NCBI GenBank assembly: GCA_026692885.1
Contig: JAPLNJ010001111.1
Span: forward strand, 1-12,591
From: Planctomycetota bacterium
Lineage (GTDB): Bacteria > Planctomycetota > Planctomycetia > Pirellulales > Pirellulaceae
DNA length: 12,591 nucleotides
Direction of reading: 5' to 3'
Part shown: positions 1-7,716 of the stretch, in pieces
Layout: each line of letters begins with the position of its first letter
Position numbering within the stretch: position 1 is the stretch's first letter
Made by a program: the position numbers and the translations under genes
The notes under the pieces: model-generated
Database searches by the model: none
Told to the model about the DNA's origin: nothing
The model's input: only the letters and a program-made list of their open reading frames with translations

Positions 1-2
1 CC

Positions 3-209
3 GTGCTCAACCGGCGCAGCTTCTTCTTTCCGCTGTGGCACAAGATGCACTATCTATTCGAGTCGAACGACGAGACCCTGTTCCGGGAATCGTATTGCAT
101 CCACTATTGGGAGTCGCTCACGCGTGGTCGCTGGTTGAGCATGATCACGCCGGAAACGGCCGTGGCAGGAGACTCCAATTTTGCCCGCTTTGTGCGGCGG
201 GTCTTGTGA
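3..209 (+). CDS. Probable glycosyltransferase, C-terminal fragment (5' end outside window)
   Basis: An open frame enters from the left edge and ends at TGA 207-209, giving the last 68 residues of a protein. The GTG at position 3 is probably an internal valine rather than a start. The fragment is aromatic-rich and carries FFFPLWHKMHYLFE, then CIHYWESLTRGRWL, then a tail ending NFARFVRRVL. An IH-x-W pattern near the C-terminus resembles the end of DXD-type glycosyltransferases such as the GT32/capsular polysaccharide group; this is a resemblance from memory, not a search result. The next gene starts 16 bp after the stop and is a YfhO-family membrane protein, which fits a glycan or cell-surface operon. 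The catalytic part lies outside the window, so the family call is tentative. That it is a real coding end is well supported by the tight spacing to the next gene. Confidence 0.5.
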   Translation: MLNRRSFFFPLWHKMHYLFESNDETLFRESYCIHYWESLTRGRWLSMITPETAVAGDSNFARFVRRVL

Positions 210-225
210 ACGGAGAAACGCGACC

Positions 226-2631
226 ATGTCCTCGCGTCCGTCTGCGCCGACCGCCGATCAAGCCACCGCGGGCAGTCCTGTTCGGCAAGTTCCGCTGGTG
301 CTGACGGCCCTGATCGGCCTGGTGACAATCCTGGCGATAATGGCCCTGCCGCTGCGCAGCGGCCAGGTGCATACCCAAGATGATCTCGGTTGGTTGCACC
401 TGCCCGTTCGCGTGTTTTACGCGGACTGTTTGGCCCGAGGCGAAGCGTTCGATTGGATGCCGGGACTGTTTTCCGGGTTCTATCTGTCCGGCTCGGGGGA
501 CGCCGCCGGATACCATCCGCTGCATTGGCTGCTCTATCGCTGGCTGCCGCTGCCGGTCGCCTTCGAAATCGAGCTGCTGGTGAACTACCCACTGCTATTT
601 TGCGGGACGTTCCTGTGGCTATGGCGTATCGGACTCCGGCGCGACGTCGCCCTGGTGGGCAGCCTGTTCTTCACGTTGACGAGCTTCAGTCTGCTCCATT
701 TCATCCATCCCAACATGGTTGGCAGCCTGGCGCACCTGCCCTGGCTGCTGGCCGTCATCGATCTGGCGGTGTGCGCTCCGCAGCCGGCCCGCCGCTGTTG
801 GGCGGGGCTGGCGATCGTGCTCTTGACCGGGTCCCAAATTCTTCTAGCCCACCCGCAGACGGTGTGGCTCTCCTTGTTGGTCGAGGCCGGCTACACGGTC
901 TTTCTGTTGGGGCAGCGGCGAAAGAACGAGAACATCGCTGGCTGGCGTGGGGTGGTGCGGACGATTGCCGGTCTCACCGCGGCTAAGGTCCTGGGGTTCC
1001 TGCTCGGGGCGATTCAGATCCTCCCGATGTTCGACGCGATGTCGCTTTCGGTCCGCCGGACAGCCACGCCCGACTTCGTCAACGGTTTCTCGCTCTTCCC
1101 GCTAAACCTGCTCCAACTGATCGCCCCCTATTTGTTCAAAGATCGTGTGCTGCTGTACAACACGCACGAATTCGGTCTGTATGTGGGTGCTGTGCCACTG
1201 CTGCTGATCGCGTGGTTGCCGGGCCGCCTCAAGACTCTCGGCAGCCTGCGTTCCTTCGTGTGGCCCGCGATTGGGTTGGCGACGGTGGGGATTCTGCTAT
1301 CGTTCGGCCCGCTCGGACTGATCTACTCGTTGCAGGGATTCCTGCCCTTGGTGCGTGGCTTTCGGTGTCCGTGCCGCTACCTGATGTTTGCCGAGCTGGC
1401 GGCGTCTTTGCTGGCGGCGCTCAGCTGGGGGTTACTGCTGGGGCGATTGCAACACGGCGAGCGCGCGGCTTGGCGCGAGTTGGCACCCCTCGGCGGCGTG
1501 TTCCTGGGGAGCGTGGTGGTGGCGGTGGTGGGCCTCCTGCTGCGGCCGGTCTCGCTGGTGGGATGGGTGTTCGCCTCCCCGTATGAAATCCTGGCGGGGC
1601 CGTTGTTGTTTGGCAGCGCGGCGCTGCTGTTCGCACTGGCGGCCCGGGGGTGGACGGTGGGCTTGGTCGGCCTGATCAGCTTCACGGCGGTCGATCTGGG
1701 CGCGTACGGTCTGAGCTACATCGTGCCTCCCTGGAACATCGCTCGCAGCGAACGCTACCTGACTCCTTGTCCCGAACGTCCGGCGGCAGCGGACGCCGGC
1801 GGCGTGGCGGACGACCGCCCAGCACAAGGCCGCGTGTTCGTGAATGACATCCCACCCGCCATCACCGGCGGCACTCGCGTTGACGGCTATGCGCAATTGA
1901 TGCCGGCTCGGCGTCTGGACTATCTGCGACTCGAAACTCTGCAGGTGGCCGCAGTGGATTGGGTGCGGCAGAACACGAAGAACGCTAGCATCCCTGCACT
2001 GCGCGAGGGTCCTCAAGGCTGGCTCCTGGTTCCCGACCCCTTGCCCCGTGTCCGGCTGGCTGCACGGGCGCAGGCTAGCCGCGACCCGGCGAACGATCTG
2101 GGCACGGTGGATTGGCGCCGCACGGTGCTGACCGACGAACCCATCGAACTCCTCGACGGGACGGCCGGGACGGCCTGCGTAACGGATGAAGGACCAGGGC
2201 GATTTGCGGTGTCGATCGATGCGTCTGCGCCACGAATCCTGGCCGTGGCCGAAAGCTACCATCCTGGTTGGCAAGCCCACGTCGACGGTCGGCCAGCGAC
2301 CGTGTTGCGGGTGAACGGAGATTTCCTCGGTTGCCTGGTGGGGCCGGGGCGACAGCAGGTCGTGCTTGAGTTTCGGCCCCACAGCCTGCGCGTAGGGCGT
2401 GCCCTCAGCTTGGCCGCCGTGGTGCTATCCTGCCTGTGGGCCGTGTACGCAGGGTTCGGCTTCCGTCACACACGCCTCGGCGGAGCCGGCCGCGGATGTG
2501 TTTGGCCCCCCGAGGGTGAGCAGGAACAGCAGCAGGCCGGAGACAAACCAGTAATAGTTGCAGAAGGCCTGGGTGCCGAACAGGAACAGGGCAAACATCG
2601 TGGTCGTCACCGCGAAAAGGAAGGCCCGTAA
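226..2631 (+). CDS. YfhO-family polytopic membrane protein (GT-C-like fold)
   Basis: An 801-residue integral membrane protein. The ATG at 226 was chosen over TTG 181 because GGAGA at 212-216 sits 9 bp before it and the TTG would run into the upstream gene. A first membrane helix (about residues 22-44) is followed by an exported loop with QDDLGWLHLP (acidic pair D52-D53), as in GT-C-type enzymes, then many hydrophobic helices to about residue 490. The C-terminal periplasmic domain carries the YfhO signature E-x-Y-x-PGW-x-A-x-VDG (about 676-688) and a last helix near 726-746. YfhO proteins are thought to act in glycosylation of envelope polymers such as teichoic acid; the substrate here is unknown. 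Residues about 747-801 are hydrophilic and rich in Q, E, G and K. They are read antisense to the hydrophobic end of the convergent GT87 gene, so this tail is probably not part of the conserved fold. The gene is likely co-transcribed with the upstream glycosyltransferase. Confidence 0.85.
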   Translation: MSSRPSAPTADQATAGSPVRQVPLVLTALIGLVTILAIMALPLRSGQVHTQDDLGWLHLPVRVFYADCLARGEAFDWMPGLFSGFYLSGSGDAAGYHPLHWLLYRWLPLPVAFEIELLVNYPLLFCGTFLWLWRIGLRRDVALVGSLFFTLTSFSLLHFIHPNMVGSLAHLPWLLAVIDLAVCAPQPARRCWAGLAIVLLTGSQILLAHPQTVWLSLLVEAGYTVFLLGQRRKNENIAGWRGVVRTIAGLTAAKVLGFLLGAIQILPMFDAMSLSVRRTATPDFVNGFSLFPLNLLQLIAPYLFKDRVLLYNTHEFGLYVGAVPLLLIAWLPGRLKTLGSLRSFVWPAIGLATVGILLSFGPLGLIYSLQGFLPLVRGFRCPCRYLMFAELAASLLAALSWGLLLGRLQHGERAAWRELAPLGGVFLGSVVVAVVGLLLRPVSLVGWVFASPYEILAGPLLFGSAALLFALAARGWTVGLVGLISFTAVDLGAYGLSYIVPPWNIARSERYLTPCPERPAAADAGGVADDRPAQGRVFVNDIPPAITGGTRVDGYAQLMPARRLDYLRLETLQVAAVDWVRQNTKNASIPALREGPQGWLLVPDPLPRVRLAARAQASRDPANDLGTVDWRRTVLTDEPIELLDGTAGTACVTDEGPGRFAVSIDASAPRILAVAESYHPGWQAHVDGRPATVLRVNGDFLGCLVGPGRQQVVLEFRPHSLRVGRALSLAAVVLSCLWAVYAGFGFRHTRLGGAGRGCVWPPEGEQEQQQAGDKPVIVAEGLGAEQEQGKHRGRHREKEGP
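2274..2295 (+). repeat. 22-bp exact direct repeat, copy 1 (in YfhO gene)
   Basis: This copy begins AGCCCAC followed by GTCGACGGTCGGCCA, and encodes the Q-A-H-V-D-G-R-P part of the YfhO periplasmic domain, where V-D-G is a family-conserved motif. The identical 22 bp recurs in the same orientation at 3814-3835. Similarity continues as one mismatch and then CGA beyond the 3' edge. A 22-bp exact match is not expected by chance in about 12.6 kb (order of 1e-6 to 1e-5 under random sequence). Confidence 0.9.
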
Positions 2632-3858
2632 CGGCGGCAACTGCCGTAGCGGCACGATGACGAGCAGGGCCACAATCGCTCCCACGCCCAGCGACCAAAC
2701 CTTCGGCGGCATGATCCCCAGCACCGGGGCGAGGAAGCCGAAGATCGTCAGGCTGTCACGGCGGAATCCGCTTGCCACCTGAGCCGCCACGCCTTCTTCC
2801 AAGAAACAGCTCGGCTCCAGGAACAGGAACGGCAAGACCGTTCCCGCAGCGATAGTCAGGCCCAGCAGCAGATAGCGCCAGTTGCGTTCCACATACAGCC
2901 ACTGAAAGACAAAGAAGACCAGATATAGTTTCAGACTCAGCAAGCACCCATAGGTGGCGGCAGCCCAGGTCCGGTTGCGGCGTTCGCAGTGCAGCAGGAA
3001 CAACGCCACAAACAGCATTTGCAGCGGTTCCGTCCAGGCTTGTTCGAGGACGAAGAGACCGCGGGGATGGTAGAGGAACAGCAGGGGCAGCAATTCCGCC
3101 ACGGGACCTGGCCACCTGCGCCCTGCCAGCCACCACAAGATTGCGACGATACCCAACTCAGCCAGTACGTAGGCGTACCGCACGTCGCCGACCAGGGCTT
3201 GGGCCGGCGCCACCAGGTACAGGACTGCGGGAAGATAATGGTACGACCGAACGACGTCGTAGTCCACTTTTCCGTGATAGACATCGCTGACCGGTGTCGC
3301 GTAGGGGTTCTTCCCTTCCCAGAGGTGCTCGGAACTTTCCTGGAGCATCTGGAACACGTCGATGACCGGGGCTGGAGAGGCGCTGGGCATCCAGAAACGG
3401 AACGTAAACGCCACGAGTACGCCGAGCCAGAACACGGCCCGTCGGCCACGCTCCCACCGTCGCGGACCCAGCAAATAGAACATCGCGACGAGGGTGGCAT
3501 AGACGACCACCCAGATTCGGTATGTCACGTCGTAGGCGAGTTGCTGGATGTAATATCCAGGCGAGGTGAGCGGCGCAGCGAGTAGAAAACCGATCAGCGC
3601 CACGGCAAACCAAGCTGGTCCCGGCGCGTGCTGGTCGCGGTGACGTGACTTCCACGCCATGCTCAGAGCGGCCACCAGGCAGGCGAACCCCAGCAGTACG
3701 AACACGAGCGCCCCCGGCGAATAGGCGCCCCCCCGCAGCAACAGGCCAAAGGCCAGCAGCACGTACGAACAGAGCAGGGCAAGCCCCGTGCTCAGTTGGC
3801 TAAAGAGAAATCCAGCCCACGTCGACGGTCGGCCACCGAAGGGCGTGAGTGTTTCCAT
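2425..3858 (-). CDS. GT87/DUF2029-type membrane glycosyltransferase
   Basis: A 477-residue polytopic membrane protein. ATG 3858-3856 is preceded by AGGAAG (3866-3871 on the minus strand) at 7 bp. Helices recur from about residue 22 to 450. Between them lie motifs typical of the GT87 (DUF2029) family: an acidic D-V-F near 167, a G-K-N-P-Y-A-T-P loop (182-189), a Y-H-Y-L-P segment (206-210) and E-Q-A-W-T-E-P (272-278). Characterised members of this family are polyprenol-phosphate-mannose-dependent mannosyltransferases acting on the outer face of the membrane; the sugar and acceptor here cannot be read from sequence. It converges on the YfhO gene and its last 68 codons overlap that frame. The hydrophobic helix at about 435-450 lies inside the overlap, so the coding signal there belongs to this gene. 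The outer-membrane factor gene upstream on the same strand ends 94 bp away, with no clear terminator or promoter between, so read-through is possible. Confidence 0.8.
   Translation of the reverse strand: METLTPFGGRPSTWAGFLFSQLSTGLALLCSYVLLAFGLLLRGGAYSPGALVFVLLGFACLVAALSMAWKSRHRDQHAPGPAWFAVALIGFLLAAPLTSPGYYIQQLAYDVTYRIWVVVYATLVAMFYLLGPRRWERGRRAVFWLGVLVAFTFRFWMPSASPAPVIDVFQMLQESSEHLWEGKNPYATPVSDVYHGKVDYDVVRSYHYLPAVLYLVAPAQALVGDVRYAYVLAELGIVAILWWLAGRRWPGPVAELLPLLFLYHPRGLFVLEQAWTEPLQMLFVALFLLHCERRNRTWAAATYGCLLSLKLYLVFFVFQWLYVERNWRYLLLGLTIAAGTVLPFLFLEPSCFLEEGVAAQVASGFRRDSLTIFGFLAPVLGIMPPKVWSLGVGAIVALLVIVPLRQLPPLRAFLFAVTTTMFALFLFGTQAFCNYYWFVSGLLLFLLTLGGPNTSAAGSAEACVTEAEPCVHGPQAG
3814..3835 (+). repeat. 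22-bp exact direct repeat, copy 2 (in GT87 gene start)
   Basis: This is the second copy of the repeat at 2274-2295. Here it lies within codons about 8-15 of the minus-strand GT87 gene (G-G-R-P-S-T-W-A). On the plus strand it still spells the peptide A-H-V-D-G-R-P seen in the YfhO protein, which suggests this end of the GT87 gene may include a scrap of YfhO-derived DNA. It is not a protein-family motif of GT87. Confidence 0.9.
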
Positions 3859-3952
3859 CAGGATACTTCCTGTTCTGCGTCAGGGACCAGGACTCACGGC
3901 AGCTCCCAAGTCGTGGAATCCAACGCAGGATTTTGGGTTAGTTCCGGTCTGT

Positions 3953-5659
3953 TTAGGGGTTATCCTTCTCGTCCTTCGCAGGGGCCTGCGGCGTCCCGCC
4001 CGTTGGTGTCGGCAGTTCTTCGGAATTCGGCGACGGCAGCGGCCTGAGCTCGGACCTTTCCGCGGAGAGCGTCGGGACTTCCCACCCGCCTCCCAGGGCG
4101 CGGTAAACCTGGATCAAGCCCTGGGCGATTTCTCCATGCGCCTGGGCCTGCAAATCTTGCTGCTGGACCTTGGTCTGGGTAATTACGGCCAGTTGATTGG
4201 CGTCGAAACCTCTCCACCCCACCCGCGCGAGCTTCTCAATCTCGCCGACCGCCTTTTCCGCGTAGTCGGCACTGGAGTCCAGCCAGCTCGCACGCTTCTG
4301 GGCTTGCAAGAATTTCGCCAGCCCGTTCTCGACTTCCGCATTGGCGCGCAGCACCGTCTGCTGATAAGTCGTCAGCAACTCCTGGAACTTCGCCTCTTGC
4401 AGTCGCATGTTGTTGCGGATCCGGCCGTAGTTCAGGATGTTCCACTGGAACCCAGGCCCGACGGCTCCATTGAACGCGCCGGTCGTAAACAGTTGCGGAA
4501 ACTCCGAGGCTTGGTAGCCGAGCGTACCATTGATCGTGAGCATGGGATAAAAATCGGCTTCAGCGATGCCGATCTGCTCGGCCTGCGCGGCAGCTTGACG
4601 CTCGGCGCGCCGGATGTCAGGGCGGCGACGCAACAGATCGGCAGGGATGCCCACGACCACTTCGGGCGGCGCGGTCGGGATCGGGCTGGTGCCGAGCAGC
4701 TCCTGCAGGTCGGCGGGAGGCAGACCCAGCAGCAGGCACATCCGATTGCCGGCTTCCCGCCGTTCGATCTGCAACTGCGGAATCTGAGCTTCGGTTTGGG
4801 CGTGAATACTCTTGACCTGGTAAACGTCGTAGAGCCTCTTGGGTGGATAGCCCTTGCGGGGATCGCCCCCCGCGTCGTAGATCCGCGTGATGATTTCCAC
4901 CATCTTGCTTTGCTCTTCAACGTTCTGGCGCAGAAATTCCAGCCGCTTTTCGAGTGTGCGGATCTGCACATAAGTGGTGGCGATGTCGCCCAGCAGTGTG
5001 ACCAGGACATAATCGTAGTTGGAGACCGAAGCGTCCAGGGTGTCCTCGGCCGACGCGATCGCGCGGCGGAAGCGGCCCCAGAAGTCAAGTTCCCAGGCCA
5101 GGTTGAAGCCGAGGTTCCATTGGTCAAAGAAATTGTTTCCACTGAGTAATTTGAAGTTCAATGTCTGGTTCGCCAGTTTATAGGATTGCGGAGTAGGGTT
5201 GCCGGGCACGATGACCTGTAATGCCTGTTCGGGTACGCCGACGTCGACCGGGCTCGGGGTACCTTGCGGTGTGTTCAGACGCCGATACCCTCCAGACGCG
5301 TTCTGCGTCTGCGGGAAGAGATTGCCCGTGACAATTCCGAGTTGTGCCCTGGCTGCCAGCACCCGAAAACCGGCTTCCCGCAGAGACAGGTTTTGATTCT
5401 GGGCCGACTCGATGAAACGATCCAGCACCGGGTCCTGAAAGACCGACCACCAGCGACTCAGGTCGCTTGATTCCTGTCGGACTAGTTTGTCCGACGCATC
5501 GATCCAGGTCTCGGCCACGGTGGCGTCGGCACCGGCGTAGTTGGGCCCGACTTTGAACCTATTCTGCACGTACTGCTTGACGCCCGTACACCCAGTGCCG
5601 AGACAGATGCTGGCAGCCAAAGCCAGACTAGCAAATCGGGCGCACGTACCTGGAACCAT
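3953..5659 (-). CDS. RND-type outer-membrane factor, NodT/OprM family
   Basis: A 568-residue outer-membrane channel of the TolC superfamily, which forms the exit duct of tripartite efflux pumps. ATG 5659-5657 is preferred to the in-frame GTG at 5665 because GGAG (5669-5672) lies 9 bp upstream and AGGTGG (5662-5667) is closer still. A signal peptide ends at L-G-T-G-C24; the lipobox is imperfect but acylation at C24 is likely, as in this family. The mature N-terminus has K-V-G-P-N-Y and then W-W-S-V-F-Q-D-P-V-L-D (70-80), both family hallmarks. Two OEP repeats follow, the first starting with the N-x-S-L-R-E-A helix (from about 90). The link between halves contains I-P-A-D-L-L-R-R-R-P-D-I-R-R-A-E, the best NodT/OprM signature. 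The C-terminus is a short Pro-rich tail. It is divergent from an adaptor gene, so it may serve that pump or an RND pump encoded elsewhere. Confidence 0.93.
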   Translation of the reverse strand: MVPGTCARFASLALAASICLGTGCTGVKQYVQNRFKVGPNYAGADATVAETWIDASDKLVRQESSDLSRWWSVFQDPVLDRFIESAQNQNLSLREAGFRVLAARAQLGIVTGNLFPQTQNASGGYRRLNTPQGTPSPVDVGVPEQALQVIVPGNPTPQSYKLANQTLNFKLLSGNNFFDQWNLGFNLAWELDFWGRFRRAIASAEDTLDASVSNYDYVLVTLLGDIATTYVQIRTLEKRLEFLRQNVEEQSKMVEIITRIYDAGGDPRKGYPPKRLYDVYQVKSIHAQTEAQIPQLQIERREAGNRMCLLLGLPPADLQELLGTSPIPTAPPEVVVGIPADLLRRRPDIRRAERQAAAQAEQIGIAEADFYPMLTINGTLGYQASEFPQLFTTGAFNGAVGPGFQWNILNYGRIRNNMRLQEAKFQELLTTYQQTVLRANAEVENGLAKFLQAQKRASWLDSSADYAEKAVGEIEKLARVGWRGFDANQLAVITQTKVQQQDLQAQAHGEIAQGLIQVYRALGGGWEVPTLSAERSELRPLPSPNSEELPTPTGGTPQAPAKDEKDNP

Positions 5660-5810
5660 CTCCACCTACTCCGATACCGCTTCCGTCGAAGTGACATTAC
5701 AACCCGGCTTTTAGCTCCCATCGACACAATCGCCAAATCGCCAACACTCGCCTTTCGCTCAGCGTTACATCTTATTACCGCGTGGAGGCCGTCTATTCCC
5801 CCCATCTAAC

Positions 5811-5875
5811 CGAGAGTCTCGTTGGGCGGAAGCGACGCTCTTCCTCGCTGACGCTTCGCGATTACGATGCCCAAC
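5811..5875. repeat. Short palindrome and nested inverted repeats upstream of adaptor promoter
   Basis: CGAGA-G-TCTCG is an odd palindrome at 5811-5821. It abuts a 7-bp inverted pair (5821-5827 with 5869-5875), inside which is a 6-bp pair (5829-5834 with 5852-5857). The block ends 25 bp before the -35 box. It could be an operator or a dispersed REP-like element; the sequence alone does not decide, and short pairs of this kind can arise by chance in GC-rich DNA. Confidence 0.35.
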
Positions 5876-5899
5876 CTCACAATCAAGGTCCGATCAGGG

Positions 5900-5927
5900 T
5901 TTACAAGCTTCCCCGTCCTCATATAAT
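5900..5927 (+). promoter_or_regulatory. Sigma-70-type promoter for the adaptor gene
   Basis: TTTACA (5900-5905, five of six matches to TTGACA) is followed by a 16-bp spacer and a perfect TATAAT (5922-5927). AT-rich boxes of this quality stand out in GC-rich DNA. Transcription would begin near 5934, giving a leader of about 70 nt before the GGAG and ATG of the adaptor. The position supports the ATG at 6004 and argues against the longer frame starting at 5782. Confidence 0.7.
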
Positions 5928-6003
5928 TACAGGCGCGCTGGTCCCCACCTTCCTCAACCCCGCCAAGCATGCCCGCCTGTCAGCGAGGAGACCGGAGAGT
6001 CCC

Positions 6004-7716
6004 ATGAGTGCAGCAACTGAGTCGAGTTACTCAGCCTCTGTGGTTAGGCCCGTGGACACATCTTGGAATGCGTTGCAGGACTGTGCCGACGCGACTTGGC
6101 TCGCGCGGTTGCGGACGAGACTGTCGCGGCGATGGCTGGTGGCCACCTTGCTGGGTTTGGCTGCCTGTGCCGCGATCGGGGTGAGTGTCGCCGCCATGCA
6201 TGGGGGAGTGACGGCCGACGATCCGAAGCTGGTGTACTTCACCGCGCAGCGCGGCAGTCTGGAGATTACCGTCACCGAACGGGGCAATCTGGAGAGCCAG
6301 CAGAACATCGAAGTCATTTGCGAAATCGACGACTTGCCTGGCGACGGCGTCCCCGGCACACCGATTGCCTCGATCGTGCCCAACGGTTCGAAAGTGAAGC
6401 AAGGCGACCTGCTGGTGGAACTCGAAGGCTCGCAACATCGAGAGCGTTTGGACTTGGAGATCCTGGACACCGAACGCGCTCGTGCGACGCAGCTTCAGGC
6501 CCAAGCGAAGTACGATAATCAACTCACCCAGAACGTGACGGCGATCGCGGAAGCCAAACTCAAGGTCAAGCTGACCGAACTGGATCTGGAGATGTTCCGT
6601 GACGAAGCGAACGGGACACAGAAGCTGGCCGTCCAGGAGATCGAGCGTATGATAGACGACGTCAACAACGAGATTCTGGCAGCCCGAGCCAGCATGGAGC
6701 TGAAGAAGAACGAGAAGTACGGCATCGAATCCCTGTTCAAACTGGGCTATGCGGGCAAGAGTGAGTTGGACCGCAGCCGGCTGGAGTTCTTGCAGGCCGA
6801 AGGCCAGTATGCGGCGAAAATGAACCGACTGAAAACAGAACTGGCCCGTTTGGCCAAGAAGCAGACCTACGAATGCCAGATGAGCCTGTTGCAGCTTGAT
6901 GGGGGCCTGGCCACGGCTCAACGCAGGCTGCTCCAAGTCGAACGGGATAACGAGGCGCTATTGGCCCAGGCCAAGGCGGTCCTGTCAGCGGCCAACCAAT
7001 CGTTGAAAAAGGAAGAAGAGCGTCTGGCACGCTATCAGGTGCAGGTGGATAAGTGCAAGATCTACGCACCGTCTGACGGCATGGTGGCGTACGCCGTATC
7101 GCCCAACCCCTATGTGCGCGAGGAGATCCGTGAGGGGGCCGCCGTTCGCCCTCGGCAACCGCTGCTCTGTTTGCCCAATCTCAAGAAGATGCAGGTCAAG
7201 ACCTCGGTGCATGAATCGGTGTTGGATCAAATTCGCAGTGGCTTGACCGCCACCATCCGCATCGATGCCTTTCCGGATCGCACGTACCAAGGCACGGTGA
7301 AGTCGGTCGCGGTGATGCCCGAACAGGGCGGCTGGATGAGCGGCGATACCAAGGTGTATGAGACGATCGTGACCGTCCCGGAAGATGTCGACCAACTGAG
7401 ACCGGGTATGACCGCGGTGGTCGAAATCCATGTGGACAACCTCCAGGATGTGCTGACGGTGCCCGTGCAGGCCGTGGTCCAGGTGGAGAAGCAGTGTTGG
7501 TGCTACGTCGATGTTCATGGAACGCTCGAGCGACTCCCGGTGCAACTCGGCCGTACGAACGACAAGTTCGTCGACGTCCAGGAAGGTCTCCAAGCAGGGG
7601 ATCGCGTCGTACTCAATCCGATGGCCGTCGCCGACGAACTGAATCCCCCGGAGGCGAAAACCCCGACCGACGCGTCGGCTGCCGAACGGGTGGCATACAA
7701 ATCGCCGAAGTTGTGA
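6004..7716 (+). CDS. HlyD/MacA-type periplasmic adaptor (membrane fusion protein)
   Basis: A 570-residue adaptor that would link an inner-membrane transporter to an outer-membrane channel. ATG 6004 has GGAG (5994-5997) 6 bp upstream and lies about 70 bp after a strong promoter. A cytoplasmic N-terminus of about 42 residues precedes one membrane helix (about 43-65). The exported part follows the usual in-out order. First comes a beta strand start and half-lipoyl motif (N-G-S-K-V-K-Q-G-D-L-L-V, 127-138), then a long charged alpha-helical hairpin (about 146-350), then the second half-lipoyl (Y-A-P-S-D-G-M-V, 354-361). The beta-barrel follows (about 395-480), with a membrane-proximal domain ending near 540. 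The hairpin, about 200 residues, is long for the family, suggesting a deep periplasmic reach or a long interface with the TolC partner. The neighbouring permease and TolC-like genes on the same strand indicate a MacAB-TolC-like pump; substrate unknown. Confidence 0.9.
   Translation: MSAATESSYSASVVRPVDTSWNALQDCADATWLARLRTRLSRRWLVATLLGLAACAAIGVSVAAMHGGVTADDPKLVYFTAQRGSLEITVTERGNLESQQNIEVICEIDDLPGDGVPGTPIASIVPNGSKVKQGDLLVELEGSQHRERLDLEILDTERARATQLQAQAKYDNQLTQNVTAIAEAKLKVKLTELDLEMFRDEANGTQKLAVQEIERMIDDVNNEILAARASMELKKNEKYGIESLFKLGYAGKSELDRSRLEFLQAEGQYAAKMNRLKTELARLAKKQTYECQMSLLQLDGGLATAQRRLLQVERDNEALLAQAKAVLSAANQSLKKEEERLARYQVQVDKCKIYAPSDGMVAYAVSPNPYVREEIREGAAVRPRQPLLCLPNLKKMQVKTSVHESVLDQIRSGLTATIRIDAFPDRTYQGTVKSVAVMPEQGGWMSGDTKVYETIVTVPEDVDQLRPGMTAVVEIHVDNLQDVLTVPVQAVVQVEKQCWCYVDVHGTLERLPVQLGRTNDKFVDVQEGLQAGDRVVLNPMAVADELNPPEAKTPTDASAAERVAYKSPKL

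Larger units (their letters stand above)
5660..6003. promoter_or_regulatory. Divergent intergenic region (344 bp)
   Basis: This gene-free stretch separates the leftward outer-membrane factor gene from the rightward adaptor gene. It holds the strong promoter at 5900-5927 and ribosome-binding sites at both edges. It also holds the short palindrome CGAGAGTCTCG (5811-5821), and paired segments GTTGGGC/GCCCAAC (5821-5827, 5869-5875) enclosing GAAGCG/CGCTTC (5829-5834, 5852-5857). No convincing leftward promoter was found. An open frame runs through part of it (from 5782), but it is upstream of the better adaptor start and spans the promoter, so it is not taken as coding. Confidence 0.6.

Noticed and set aside
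181..225. TTG start adding 15 residues to the YfhO protein
   Set aside because: It would overlap the upstream gene's end, whereas ATG 226 has a well-spaced GGAGA after that gene's stop.
1432..2382. 316-codon minus-strand frame inside the YfhO gene
   Set aside because: It is antisense to conserved YfhO coding sequence, rich in H, R and Q, with no domain or ribosome-binding site recognised.
3788..5149. 453-codon plus-strand frame opposite the outer-membrane factor gene
   Set aside because: It is antisense to a gene with clear NodT/OprM motifs, is rich in arginine, leucine and glutamine as expected of such a shadow, and has no recognisable domain. Only its A-H-V-D-G-R-P peptide is notable, explained by the 22-bp repeat.
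5782..6003. N-terminal extension of the adaptor from an upstream ATG
   Set aside because: It spans a strong promoter, has no adaptor-like residues, and ATG 6004 has a good GGAG and gives the usual short cytoplasmic N-terminus.
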